Of a stretch of 64,000 nt of DNA, positions 33,515 to 46,746 are shown piece by piece (positions within the stretch are counted from its first letter, which is position 1; each line of letters begins with the position of its first letter). The translations under genes were made by a program, and so were the position numbers. Source of the stretch: Sisyra terminalis (taxonomy: Eukaryota; Arthropoda; Insecta; Neuroptera; Sisyridae); the NCBI GenBank assembly GCA_958496175.1, contig OY292275.1:2046001-2110000 (forward strand), written 5' to 3'. The notes under the pieces were generated by a model. It did not search any database, was not told where the DNA came from, and was given only the letters and a program-made list of their open reading frames with translations.

Positions 33515-36500
33515 TAATGTACTGTCATATTGGCTTAGGTTCGAGGAATTTTCCAGATTATCTTCTTTGGACAATTTTGGAATTCTGAAAAATGATTTCA
33601 ATTAGTTTAAATTTGAAGAGCTTAGACGTTTAATCACAAATTCATTTTATTCCTTATAAATTTCCCCTTTTTTTGAAGAACACAATTCTTTTCAAAAGAA
33701 GGGGAGTGAAACTTTTTTTTTTCAAGAAAAGCTTTTGTAAAAGACTTTAGATTATGGACTTAGAATATTATTAAAATCCTTCTTTCTCTTTATGATCAAA
33801 GACAAGTTTGTAATACGATTAGATAGAATTTAATAGTAAACAACTAACCAAAAAAAAAATCTTTCCAAAAATACGCAAATTTCAAGCTCTATATGAAAAA
33901 AGGGCGTAAAAGATTTCTTTTTTACAGAAATAGGATTTATATTTTTAATTGTTTATTAAAATTAAAAAGTCCATTAGGTACTCTTTAAAAAAAAAACGAT
34001 AAATCCTCTCTGATTTTTATTGTAGAAATGATAATACCTCGTAATGATAATAGTTGTATCATTTTTTTTTTACTTTAAATTATAAAAGCTTTTCGGGGGG
34101 AAAAAAAGCTCTAAAAGCACTCACGTTCGCAATTGTTTCTCGCTGTACAATGTACGTTTGATTGAATCGTTATATTCGTCATAGGTACGCGTGTTTTTAC
34201 CTTTTTGTTAAATGTTCCACAATGATGAATTGGGACAATGAAAATTTTTCAACGGCACCCAACAATTAATTACGATTTGTTTAACTTCACACGCACGCTG
34301 TCAAACACGTGAAGCACCACATAACACACACATAAATTCATCAGCCAACAAAATACCATTCATCAAAAACCAAAGAAAGAAATCCTAAAAATTAAATTGC
34401 ATTTTACCATTGATTACACATGAATTTCGGTAGGCTCAATGTTTGAGTATAAGCCATGTAATTTGAAACATCTGGAATTATGTGCTTTTCAATTGATAAT
34501 GACCATGTTATACCTCGGGGGTTTTTTTTTTTTTTTGCGGAACAGCTCCGTTTTCTTTTTCTTTTTGTTTCAGCGAAAAGCTGCAGCAATTAATGTCACT
34601 TGCGACCGAGGAAAATATGCAATGCGATATTCTTTGCGATGAAAACATTTGTCGAGTTGAATTGAATTAAGCGGGCGCTCTCAATGAGACATTGAGGCGT
34701 CGTGAACAATAAACCATGCTCCAACTTTTCAATAATTTAAATCAATAATCTCGAGAACCAGACACTGGAGAGGAGTTTTCAATTTTATTACGGACAATAT
34801 CAACTTTTGTTGTTGATCCACTCAAAAGGTGATATTTAAAGGTTTCATATCTAAAAAATTTTATGTTATAACCTCTAAATTTATATTTGAATAGTTGATT
34901 AATATTGTGATATTTTCTCAGAATATCAATTACCTTTTCAATATCGTGATTTTTTGAATTTTGGTTTGGTTCTTTACTAACAGTTATCAAGTGGGTTATC
35001 AAATTGGTATAAATCCAAAATATGAATGTTTTCGTGATTATTCCATCATAGCGTGATTGTGCTGTTCTATGTTATTCCTCAACAGCGTTTGGTTTCGGCC
35101 CCTCGACATGCGCTCGTATTTTATGTTATTTTACGTAAAACAACAATTACTGCATACTGAAAAAGTTTCCAATTAACAATGAAGCTTATTTGGATTGTTA
35201 AACTTACTCTTTGCAATTTATTTCGAATATTTAATAACATTTTAACGTTTAGTTCACTTGGATGTCCTTCCTCACCAATTACTTAAACTGATTTTTGTTT
35301 TACAACAAAAATGAATCAAAGCCTGCTATTTTCGAGGAATAACATAGAACTTAACAACTACTATAGAGGAATATAATCGCACAGAAATTAAAGTAATTAA
35401 ATTCAAAATGCATTTAAAATTTTGAACTTATAATAAACTTTTTTACCCATAATATTGCTAAAATAAATAACGTGGAGATGCTTGTTAAATCTCCAATTTC
35501 ATAAAACTAGCACTGGTTGTATGAAATAAATCAAAAAAATCATGTTTTCCATATGGTTTTTGTTGTAATTTTACATTGGAGCCAAAAGTGGCTCTTTTTA
35601 CGGAAAACAAAGCTAAAATAATACATTTTAGTCTATTATTACACAAAATAATTATACTGGCGATTGAAATTAAAGATTGACGCCGCATTTATTTGACGAA
35701 GCTTTGTTAATTAATTCAAATTTTGCACATTATTCGAGCACATTCATCGCTAACAAAGCTCCTGTTCCACGAAAAGCGCACACAAACGAGCAAACTTGCA
35801 CATTTCTGCATTATTTTGACCAATGGCATCTGCTTTCAAAGCATATGCCACATATTGTCTATAGGTGCTCTACAGGAAAAACTGTAATTTTCCCGTTGAA
35901 TTTCGTTGCAACTATGCATCAAACGAATATCACCAAATGCATTCATCTTCATCAAATGCACGAAAATGTGCCAGGCTTTTCCATGTTATTTCGATAATCT
36001 ATTTTAAGTGAGTTTTTCTCTCGTGGAAAAAAGGAAAAAGTTACGAGCTTTCGTCGGATATGAATCAACGATATTTGCCGGTCAAAATCGTCTTTTTAAA
36101 AGCTCTTTACATCAATGATATTTGGTGTTGGAGGATGTGGGGTGAGATGAGAGGTGGGGAATGCAGACGAATGAGAAATAGAGAGCTTTATACACACACA
36201 TATATATATATATAGTACAAAGCTCTCGAAAAGTTCTTCAAATGCGAGTTATATATTCGCTACGTTACTATATCGATCGTGCATTCAGTTCAACGGCAGT
36301 GTAAGCGTTCGTTATTCAATGGCAGTTTTCCTTTCTGACACCTTTTCAAAGCTTATAAATCACACCAGCTTTCAATTCAAATTGGTTTGATATAATTAAC
36401 ACTGTTAGTCTTGAAATCGAAAACATTTATTCCTCTCTATTATTTGATTTGTGAAAGAAAAAGCTTACTTTTTTCTCAACAATGACAATTAACTTATATA

Positions 36501-38930
36501 ACAGAGCTTTCATAGCTTTCTGCATTCTTTTGAGACCTTAGTTTGAACCAATAACTGATAAATTACTTCAACTAAAATGTAATTCCCCTGTTCATGTAAA
36601 TGGCATAGAAAGACAGTGCCAATTTGGTGGATTCAATTGGAAGGAATTAAGGGAATGAAAATTTACATTTTAAAGATCGATTTGTTGCATGTAGCAGGAC
36701 CAAAGCAAGTGGAAACTTATAAATAAAAATTACATGTTTAGATGCTGAGATGTGAACGAACAGATGTGAATGTAAAGAATCTTTATATTGAAAAATTGGA
36801 AAAACAGATGCTTCGTTCGCCTTTTTCTCATCCCTGCGTTCCATTTCAATGAAATGGCATCCAATATTTTCATATTAAATCCCTTTAAGAAATATTTTAT
36901 CATTAAGTTGGTTTTTACAAAAGTTCAAAATGGATTCTGAATGCTTTCGAACTGGTCGATCATGCGCAAACAACAATTTTTGTGGCTAACTTTGGATATG
37001 GGAATTTGAATTTGGTGTCCTTGCGTGGTATTAGACTAGTTCTATTTAGTTCCGGAACTAAATTTACAAAATTTTGAATTTTATCAGAAAAATGGTAGTA
37101 TGAAAGGTTTGGAGATATGCTAAATGTCAGTTTGTAACATTTACTTGGGTTAATTTTATTTAAATTGTGTTTTACTCTTGAAGATGGAATTTTTTTCGAA
37201 GAAATTTATCATTTGATATTGTTTAATCAAAAATCAAGCCATTTAATTGATTAACTAAAACATTAAAAGCAATAAATCTAATGTAGTATAACTTCAATTA
37301 AAATTATATAGATGGCGATAGAATTCGGCCCATGTAAATCCCTGAGTAAATCCGGAATTTTTAATACCTCAAGTTCTTTTTGAGTCGAAATTCGATCAAA
37401 ATTTGAATATCTCGTAAGAACCAAACTGATATACAAAAATTCGTCATAGAAAATGAATTTTGCAAGCGCAAAAAGGACAAATTTAACGATCACTTTCGCA
37501 ATTCATTAGTTTCAGATGGAAACTATCAACGAAAAGCTCATTAAAGCTCTAATGAATTATCTAATTAAATTTGCCAGAAATTCAAAATGTTTAAGGTGTC
37601 TCATCTACCTGGTTTACATCTGTTTCACAGAAATGATATTTTATTTAAATGCAAAGCTATTAATTTTGTACAATGTTTGTACCATAAATAATTACATAAA
37701 AATAAAATTACTCCAACATATATAGTACAACCAAGCATTGCATTACATTGCCTTGTCCTAGTTTGACTAGATGGGTGCAAACTTTTGAACACAATGCTGA
37801 CAGAACAATTTCTCTTCTTCTTCTACTTCCACTATTTCTGCATAATACATATAGTACATTATATATAAATATCAGAAAATATTACACAACTCAGTAAATC
37901 GCTTTTTTGGTTCAAAAGCAGAGGAGAGAAAAAAACCAGAACAAGCATACGGAATTCTTTTGACATTCCAAACAGTTAACGACAAACGCGACCACCACCG
38001 AGAGCGACTTGAAAAATAAATTATGATTTATTGTGCATTTCTTTTTGTGAAAATGCCATTGTTGCAGTCGAAAAGCAAAAAAGTTTGTTTGAATATTCAG
38101 CTATGCAACAATATTTATGTGTGACACATAAATAAATGTGTTTTTCACCAACTGAAATACCACCATTATTGATTTTTGCTAGGTGACCGTGACCTAAAGC
38201 TCTTTTCAGTCAGTAAAAAAAAAAAACATGTTTCTTTTACGTTTTTGAACGCTTTTTTAAGCTTCTGTTCTGAGCTTGATTTGCGAATATTGGCTAGAAA
38301 TCAATATGTTAATATCTAATTTAGCGAGAGAGCATATTATTGCAGATATTTAGAGTGAAACATTTCACATACCTATGGGTGTCGTATTAACAGAGTTAAT
38401 TAAATATTATCAGATATTTCCAAGTTGCAAACATCATATTCAAGCACAATACTTGTTTACCCTACGGTTCATGCTTTCACAATAAATTTGATGAGGGTTT
38501 CAAAATAAAACAGGATGATTTATTTATAAATTAAGTGCGTAAAACATCCCTCATCAAAAAAAAAAAAACGATTTATATCAAAAATTTGAACAAATCTCAA
38601 ACTATTTTCTATCTAAAGCTGATGTTTTATGACACTTCCAGCCTGGTTTTTGATTTTAAAGTTTTTAAATTTAAACATTTCTAAAAAATGATGGAAATTC
38701 TCAGGAGTTTCCCGACATGTGCGTAAAATAGCGAACCCTTTTAAAAATTTCCAAATTTTTGGTTTTAGTAGTAAGACAGACATATATAGCACAGATATTT
38801 ATTCTTAGCAAACAATTTTTTTGAGAATTTTTGATTGGTTTTCTTGTAAAAGAGTCCTAGTAAAGGGTTGCAACTTGAATTCAGTGTTTCATTTATTTTA
38901 TTAGTTTTTTCAGCTTTTATTTCAAATGTT
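33515..38930. other. Long single-copy non-coding stretch
   Basis: No repeat family seen elsewhere in the window and no splice-bounded open frame is present. The 106-codon plus frame at 35677-35997 has no domain. A short CA/TA microsatellite lies at 36194-36215. A TATA-like (36249) and TCAGTT (36285) pair follows it, but the spacing of about 37 bp is loose and no coding exon follows. Confidence 0.4.
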
Positions 38931-40910
38931 TCATTTACCCAATGCATTTTTTTAATAAATAATGCAACTAATGCAACCAAAGAATCAAAAATTTCAGATT
39001 AAGGACCAAGAAAACACTAATCTGAAGACCCGTAATCATTTTCTTTTCAAGTCAAAGATTACCGATAAACATTTACCTTCTACAAGAATATTATGTAATT
39101 GGATTATTTGCAAGTTTAATTGCCTCTTAAGTACAATAAGATTCCCTGTTGTTTGAGAACAACCCCTTAGGCATGTCCATCCCTTATTAATTGTAATTGT
39201 AGCTCAATTGTTTTGAAACTTTGGCAAAATATTCTCCTCATTGTCCCAACTAAAAGTCGTTCTCAACGAAAAGACCAAAAATCAGCCGTTTTCGAGTATT
39301 TGGACTCCAAAATTGGTATTTGACATTTCGATTTTTCAAAGAAAATTATGAAAACTTGGCAATTTTCTTGCAGTGGAAATGCAAAAATAGCAAATTTGGA
39401 TCCCAAAGAGTAGATGCATTCCTATTTTTCATTTATCCAATGTATTTTTTAAAAAATAATGCAACCAAGGAATCAAAATTTTCAGATTAAAGTCCAAGAA
39501 AACACTAATCTGAAGACATATTGTAATAATTTTTTTTCCAAGTCAAACATTACCGATAAACATATACCTTCTACAAGAATATTATGTAATTGGATTATTT
39601 GCAAGTTTTATTGTCTTTTAAGTCCAATAACATCCCCTGTTGTTTGGAAACAACCCCTTAGGCATGTCCGTCCCTTATTAATTCTAGTTGTCGCTCAATT
39701 GTTTTGAAACTTTGGCAAAATATTCGTCTCAATGTCCCAACTAAAAGTCGTTCTCAACGCAAAGACCAAAAATCAGCCGTTTTCGAGTATTTGGACTCCA
39801 AAATTGGTATTTGACATTTCGATTTTTTCAAAGAAAATTATGAAAACCAGGCAATTTTCTTGCAGTGGAAATGCAGAAATAGCAAATTTGAATCCCAAAG
39901 AATAGATGCATTCCTATTTTTCATTTACCCAATGTATTTTTTTAATAAATAATGCAACTAATGAAACCAAAGAATCAAAAATTTCAGATTAAAAACCAAC
40001 AAAACACTAATCTGAAGACTCATAATCATTTTCTTTCCAAGTCAAAGATTACCGATAAACATTAACCTTCTTCAAGAATATTATGTAATTGGATTATTTG
40101 CAAGTTTTATTGTCTTTTAAGTACAATAACATCCCCTGTTGTTTGGAAACAACCCCCTAGGCATGTCCAACCCTTATTAATTCTAATTGTCGCTCAATTG
40201 TTTTGAAACTTTGGCAAAATATTCTCCTCAATGTCCCAACTAATAGTCATTCTCAACGCAAAGACCAAAAATCAGCCGTTTCGAGTATTTGGACTCCAAA
40301 ATTGGAATTTTATATTTCGATTTTTCGAAGAAAATTAGGAAAACTTGTCGATTTTTTTGCAGTGGAAATGCAGAAATAGCAAATTTGGATCTCAAAGAAT
40401 AGATGCATTCCTATTTTTCATTTACCCAATGTATTTTTTTAATAATTAATGCAACCAAAGAATCAAAAATTTCAGATTAAAGTCCAAGAAAACACTAATC
40501 TGAAGACTCATAATCATTTTCTTTCCAAGTCAAAGATTACCGTAAACATTTACCTTCTACAAGAATATTATGTAATTGGATTATTTGCAAGTTTTATTGT
40601 CTCTTAAGTACAATAATATTCCCGGTTGTTTGGAAACAACCCCTTAGGCATGTCCATCCCTTATTAATTGTAGTTGTAGTTCAATTGTTTTGAAACTTTG
40701 GCAAAATATTCTCCTCTATGTCCCAACTAAAAGTCATTCTCAACACAACGACCCAAAATTAGTCGTTTTCGAGTATTTGGACTCCAAAATTGGTATTTGA
40801 CATTTCGATTTTTTCAAAGAAAATTATGAAAACTTGGCAATTTTCTTGCAGTGGAACTGCAGAAATAGCAAATTTGAATCCCAAAGGATAGATGAATTCC
40901 TAATTTTATC
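38931..40910 (+). repeat. Satellite, four units of about 495 bp
   Basis: Units start near 38931, 39429, 39921 and 40418, each at tcattta(c/t)ccaatg. They contain the recurring blocks cagattaa(a/g), gaatattatgtaattggatt, aacaaccccttaggcatgtcc and cgagtatttggactcc. Divergence between units is low. Short frames starting MQ(L/P)..NQ in the first two units are the same repeat, not genes. Confidence 0.88.
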
Positions 40911-41089
40911 AAGAAAGCTTTTCCTAAGTATAAAACTTGATTTTCATACTTGGGGATGGACAACAATTTTCTTCCCAACAAAGATCCCTTATTTTAATTT
41001 GTGGAGGATTTTTTTGAAACTTTGCGAAAATGTTCTTTATAATGTTTTGATTAAAAGTCTTACTAAACACAAAGGCCAAAAATGAACCA

Positions 41090-41830
41090 TTTTCGAGCAT
41101 TTATGCTCCAAAGTCTTCATTCATCAACTCAATATTTCAGAAGAAAGTTTTGAAAATTTGGCAATTTTTTTGCAGCTCAAATGGAGAAATAATTGATCTA
41201 AACTTAAAAGTAAACATACAAATGTATTTCAATCAGCTTAACGTGTTTTTATCTTAGAACATCTTAGGAAAATCAGTTGATAAAAGTTTTGCCACCATAA
41301 GATCCTATGGAAATCTTATTGATTTTAGTTTATGTCTGTAACTTTGGGAAAATGATTTGCATACTTTCCTGATTAAGTCTTAATGAGCTCAAAAGTTAAT
41401 AATAAACCCTTTTCCAAGTAATTATATTCCAAAGTTGATGTTTGACAGTGCATTTATGTTCCAAAGTCTCAATTCATCAAGTCAATACTTAAGAAGAAAA
41501 TTTTGAAAATTTGGAAAATTTTTTGCAGTCCAAAAGTAGAAATAAATGGTTTGAACTTAAAAGTAAACATGCAATTGTATTTCAAACAGCTTAAGGTGTT
41601 TTTATCTTAGGAAAATCAATTGATAAAAGTTTTCCCACCATAAGTTCCCATGGAAATCTTATTGATTTTACTTAATATCTGAAACTTTGGGAAAATGATC
41701 TGCTTAGTTTCCTGACTAAGTCTTAATGAGCTCAAAGGTCAATAATAAACCCTTTTCCTAGTAATTAAATTCCAAAGTTGATGTTTGACAGTTCGATTTT
41801 TCTGGAAAAATTTAATATTTTGGAAGTAAA
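41090..41830 (+). repeat. Diverged satellite extension, two units of about 350 bp
   Basis: The blocks tttatg(c/t)tccaaagtct and gtgtttttatcttag recur with a period of about 350 bp. The ttccaaagttgatgtttgaca phrase links them to the 495-bp units to the left. They look like older satellite edge units. Confidence 0.7.
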
Positions 41831-42665
41831 ATTGGCAGAAAAAAACAAAGAATAACATACTCTTGGACCTAAAAACATTTTTTGAAATTTTATTTTCAGC
41901 AAGTAAATTTTATTTTCAAATATTCAAATGTCTAAAATTGCCAAATTCGAATTTGAATTTTCCCACAAACAATTGCTTTGAAAATTTGCAATCCTATTGG
42001 TCCATTAATTAACCTTATGCTAACTTCAGTGTGTACTATGTTCTTACTTATGTGTGTGTCACTTGGTGCGTGCTCTGATTTAATTAGTGAAAAATTAATT
42101 ATTTTTTCTTAATTAACCCTCAAAAAGTAGTGCAAATGAAACTTTAAATAGTGTTTGATCGATTAAACTAATTACTTTTACTTAAGTGAGTATAATATTT
42201 TCATATTCTTAACAACAAAAATTTCTTATGGGCCAACGCCATGTGCTCGGATCCATTTTGTAATTGCGATTTTCTCGAGGACATTGATTTGATAGCCCAA
42301 AGAAAACGTATTCAAAACGTTTGCAGTGTTGCATTGAATCGATTTATCATTGATTTTATTGGAATTTCGATCGAAATACGCTGAAAATTGAGAAAATAAT
42401 TTAACATTGTTTGTCCCATAAGATGTGTTAACAATCATAACAATTGAGCATCTAGTAAACAACTCGGCTTTGATTCAAAAGGCACCCGTGTGATATATGG
42501 CGTTTTGCATTTTGCATAAGTTTTGCCATCTTCCATCCTTTGGATTTCAACGTTAATCAATGCTCTTTCTCTTTTCTACTTACTAATTATATATAGAAGT
42601 CTCTATATAAGTAATTCTTTTTAAATCTTAGGAAAACAGATATTAACTTCTTTTTTTCTTTTCAG
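41831..42665. other. Non-coding, upstream of candidate exons
   Basis: AT-rich. TATATATA and CTATATAAG occur at about 42586-42620. It ends in a strong pyrimidine tract and acceptor (ttctttttttcttttcag). Confidence 0.35.
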
Positions 42666-42707
42666 GTATCAAGTGTTTGTGTGATGCTGCACTATGGACC
42701 AAGGGAG
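42666..42707 (+). CDS. Candidate short exon, unknown product
   Basis: It is preceded by a long pyrimidine tract and cag, and followed by GAG then gtgagc, a good donor. The 42-nt block is open (VSSVCVMLHYGPRE), with an internal ATG. Joined to the acceptor at 42801 the frame continues (see next entry). The product is not recognised. A non-coding or UTR exon is equally possible. Confidence 0.35.
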
Positions 42708-42801
42708 GTGAGCGAAGCTGAAGGGGTTGAAAGCTGTTTGAAGACTTCAGTCATAGTTTGTGGCATGCTTTTTGTAAACTAACCCTTATTTTACCGTTTC
42801 A

Positions 42802-42946
42802 GCTAGGGGGTGGGTCGCGATTGATTGTAAATGTCCTAGTCACAAAGGGTTTTTCATTGATTTTCCGTACACGCGCGCGGTTTTTCGCGGCATCTTTGAG
42901 ACTCCAGTGCGGTCGTTTGGGACGTCTCCAGATGCAAATTCGTTAG
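42802..42946 (+). CDS. Candidate second exon with in-frame stop
   Basis: A 94-bp putative intron (42708-42801) ends with a branch-like actaac, a pyrimidine tract and cag. The block that follows is GC- and CpG-richer than the surroundings and stays open in the joined frame (LGGGSRLIVNVLVTKG, then an arginine-rich tail) until TAG at 42944. There is no domain match. The splice signals are seen; the coding nature is a guess. Confidence 0.3.
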
Positions 42947-43207
42947 GTGAAGGATTCCAGGATATCAATTGGTATTACGTAGCGGTTCAAATCCTGGTTG
43001 CAACTAAAAGGTTTGGGATTTTTTTCAATTTTTCTCGTGACTAAGGCATTTGCAGTATTTTAGATGGATGGTTAGGCAGGCTGGTTAGGGTGTTTGGATT
43101 TTTATTCTGGTTAGGTAGGGTGAATATTTTTTTTTCTTTCCTTCGTTTTTTTTTGTGTTTAAATTCACGGTTCCGCCGCGAAAGACGTAAGAAGAATCTC
43201 TGGATAA

Positions 43208-43231
43208 ATGGATCGCCAAGACATTTCCCGG
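43208..43231 (+). CDS. Candidate first coding exon end (MDRQDISR)
   Basis: ATG with a G at +4 opens eight codons (MDRQDISR) that end exactly at CGG before a perfect donor GTAAGT (43232). Upstream is a CpG-bearing block (gttccgccgcgaaag) that would be 5'-UTR. No in-frame downstream exon is recognised in the next 20 kb, so this is a splice-signal argument only. Confidence 0.3.
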
Positions 43232-43507
43232 GTAAGTTACTGTGAAAAACTAAAAAAAAGTTTACTCAGATTTATATTTTTTATTCTTTTAGATTTTGGA
43301 ATCGAAAATGGAAAGCGAAATTTCGAGTTCTTTGGTTTTCCACATATTTTGGTGAGCATTGAGATGAAAATATTTTGAATACTCCTCCCAAATTTTGAAA
43401 TGGAACGTCTCCAATTTTATATCCTCATTCCCAAAAGAAAATTCCATTTGTTTGATACAGAAATTTAAGTTTGTCAAGAGAAGAATGAAGACAATATTGA
43501 AAAATTT

Positions 43508-44225
43508 TAAGGGTGGATCAACGTCAGAACGTGAAAAAAAATGACTTTTTTAAAACTGCTGCCATTTTTTTTTTTAGAGATATTAAAAAACGGTCTTCGG
43601 CATGCAAAAGTTGAAGTTTTGAACTATTTTTTTTATTTGCCCCGATATGTCCCCCCTCCCCCTTTTACAGCGCTTTGAAAAAGGGTCCTCAAAAATGAGG
43701 AGGCAAACGGGAGACAATTTTTCTCGGAAACCGGAAGTCGGATCATGATTTTCCAAAGAATGTAGGTTTTGGTAATGCGTCTTCTTGCTACTGAACCTCG
43801 AAAATCTGAAAAAAGTTGAAAATTCACAAAATGGCGCGACTTTGAAAAAAAAGTAAAAAAAAACGACCTTTTTTGGACCTTTCCCCCTCTCCCACTTTGG
43901 GGGGGGAGGTTTGGCCAATTTCAGAGGTTCAGTACCAAGAAGACGTGATGAACTATAACACTTTCCAGTTTCAAATAAATCCGTCGGATAGTTTCTGAGA
44001 AATTTTGTCTCCCAGTTTTAAAAAGTTGATTTCGAGAAAAACGCATTTAAAGTTTTTTTAAGATATTTTTTTATGTTATTATCAATTTATTTAATTTTTA
44101 TTAGTGAAAATACATTAGTCAGCTATTCCAATCCTTTTAACACGTTATTTTTGACTGTTATAAGAAGACATTTATGGAAAAAAAAATCGATTTTTTTTTT
44201 TTTTTTGACGGTGATCCACCCTTAA
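43508..44225. mobile_element. TIR element flanked by TTAA, copy 2
   Basis: The left end TTAAGGGTGGATCAACGTCA and the right end TGACGGTGATCCACCCTTAA are inverted with few mismatches. The inside has long A/T runs, and a gttgatttcgagaaaaacgc block comparable to gttttgagataaacgcattc in the 3733-4508 element. Open frames on the minus strand (43583-43918) are within the element and show no domain. Family unknown. Confidence 0.7.
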
Positions 44226-46069
44226 AGCAAGACCCTTACTTTTAAAACTAGGCTTAAGCTACGTAAAAAATAAGGCTTTTTCTCCAATTATATTTCCAAT
44301 TTAATTTGATATTTTTATAAATTCAAAAAATTATGAAATGTCGAATGAAATAATTCATAAAATATCAATTTTTTCTGAATTGATTGCTAAAAATTCATGA
44401 TAAATCACTGGCAATTTATACTAAACCGATTATTGAAGTACGATTTTAAGTAGTTTGAAATATACCTACAGATTTTTGCTTAAAATTATCATAAATCACT
44501 GAATTTATCTTTACTCATAAAATTTGTTTTATTTTACTCATAAAAAAACAAAGTTTATGAAAGAAATTCACAGAAAATTGTTTTTGGAAATTTGCGAAAG
44601 ATATTGCGGGCATTTTGGCAAACTTAAATCATTTTAAATATTAACAAAAACCAAGGGGCTTAACTGCTGTTGATAATAAATTTCTTTGGTTTCATTGCAA
44701 TGAATTTGGTTTATTTATCCAAATAATTAATGCATCCTTATCTATATCCAATGCACCTCCATGTAAACATAAATTCCACCATTATATAAATATCGTCGAC
44801 TAAAAATTGCCAATTTCAAACTTAAATCAAACCATTGACTATTGGTTTTTTTTTGCAACCCAAAAAGAAATCATATTTGCTGGCGATAAAATGTGAAAAA
44901 GCGTATTTTTTACGAGCTTTTTTTTCCAATACGCCAGAAATGGTAATGGGCACATATATTTTATTGTTTGGACTAAAACAGTATTTTATTTTTCCGATTC
45001 ATTTAGTGAATTTTTTAAAAAATATGTTTTACCAATGGAAAAAAATGTTTTCTCTCTGCATTGTATTGTCGTGGATAATTATGTTTACCTTTTTTAAAAG
45101 TAAATTGAATTGTATGATAATTGAATTGATTCAATTCTTTGATGATTTACATTTATCAAATATTTTTAATCAAATTTGATGTTTGAAGTTTAACAATTAG
45201 TTATTGTAAAAAACATAGAATTCCGTTAGTTTACAAGTTTATCTTTAGCTTAGAATAAACTTGACCTTAATAGCTCAAATATTCTTACCACTCATATAAT
45301 TTAAGCCAATTCAAACTTTAAGGTTTGTGTGGTCCTTTTAACTACCTCATTACAAGTTTAATCGTTAGATAAACTCATCAAATATTTAACTTTTAACAGT
45401 TAAATTGCGAAAATAAGAGATTTACGTATAATTCCATTTTAAATAAGAGTTTACACAGAACTTGAATCATATCATAAATTGAATCTTTTTAATTATCTAG
45501 AAAAGAAAAAAAAAACGTTTAAGTTAATAAAAATATTGCATTAACTAATTTCCATAACTTAGTTTATAAATATCCAACGTTTTACTTGCTATTTTATTTT
45601 TTGTAATGTCGAGTAAAATGCGGTGCACGTAATATTCTTTTATTACTGGTACTTCCCGTATGAAATGCATGAGTATAAACCAAAACCAACAAACGTATAA
45701 TATGTACGAACGATATTCCCATTTATCGAGATAGAAGCTTAATTTCACCTCGTGTGCAAGATCCATTTTCCCCGTAAAAATGGTGAAAAGGAAAAATTCT
45801 ATCGCTTTGTATATATAGGTATATATCAGTATATTCACATATACTAGTAAAAGTATGTTACATTAAAAACTTTTAGCACCAGATAACTTTTATAATAGAC
45901 ATATCGACTCATCGCCTTTTGCAATATGTTACCTAGTTATTTTCTTTTCGCTTCACAAAGCCACTATAAAACTAGACAATAACTCATAAATATGTCCAGA
46001 GAAATTACGCATTCTTTATGCAAAATTGTCCACATTAATCGATTAAATATTTTAAGTAGAACTTATTTA
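44226..46069. other. AT-rich non-coding, no gene seen
   Basis: The frames 44835-45179 (plus) and 45545-45838 (minus) are phenylalanine/isoleucine-rich products of AT bias with no domain. No terminal repeats. Confidence 0.4.
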
Positions 46070-46746
46070 CAATAGTATTTACTTTTGGCAGTCAGCCGGT
46101 ATTAGATGCCGTAAGAGTTACACGAGTATCAATACAAAAACGATAAGTGCTTGTATTAGTACGTAATTTCATTGTTTTACACCCATAAGCTTTTTGGGTG
46201 ATACTACCTGCTAGCTTCGAATTATGCAAAAATGTGACAAGATTTTAAAACCGGTTTTAAGCATCATAATATTTATCAAATACTTGAAAATTAAATAAAC
46301 AATGTGGTAGTTTGAAAATATTTGTAGTACACCTTATTGTAATTATACTTGTTGGACTACTACCTGATACCGGTTATTTTTCCCTCAGTCCAAAAATTAA
46401 TACAATTTTTATAAATGAGAGTAAGAATGGACTTGTTTAAGTCGATAATAAGTGATTTAAAAAGTAATTTTGCGGTGGAAAAATCAATTTTTGTGTAAAA
46501 CTGGCATCGGTTTTTATATTCTTGTTCCATATAAAGATACATTTTGTAATACAGCATTCAAAAATGTGAAATTCTTTTGGATTTTGGCCATCAATTTCGT
46601 CTAAAACATGAATGTAAGTCCTAAAGAGGAACTCTAAAAGGATATTGTAGTTTTATTGACAATCTGTAAAATAATGGAATTAGTTTGGAAGATACTTTTA
46701 GTAAAATTTACTTTTTATATAGGTCTGACTTTATACCAACTATAAG

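Noticed and set aside
35677..35997. 106-codon plus-strand frame
   Set aside because: No recognisable motif; it begins from a non-ATG start in the best reading, and nothing around it suggests a gene.
36249..36300. TATA and TCAGTT pair as a promoter
   Set aside because: The spacing of about 37 bp is off the usual 30 and no exon or coding block follows.
42984..42994. tRNA B-box-like GGTTCAAATCC
   Set aside because: The flanking bases cannot form a T-stem and no A-box or acceptor stem is found at the right spacing.
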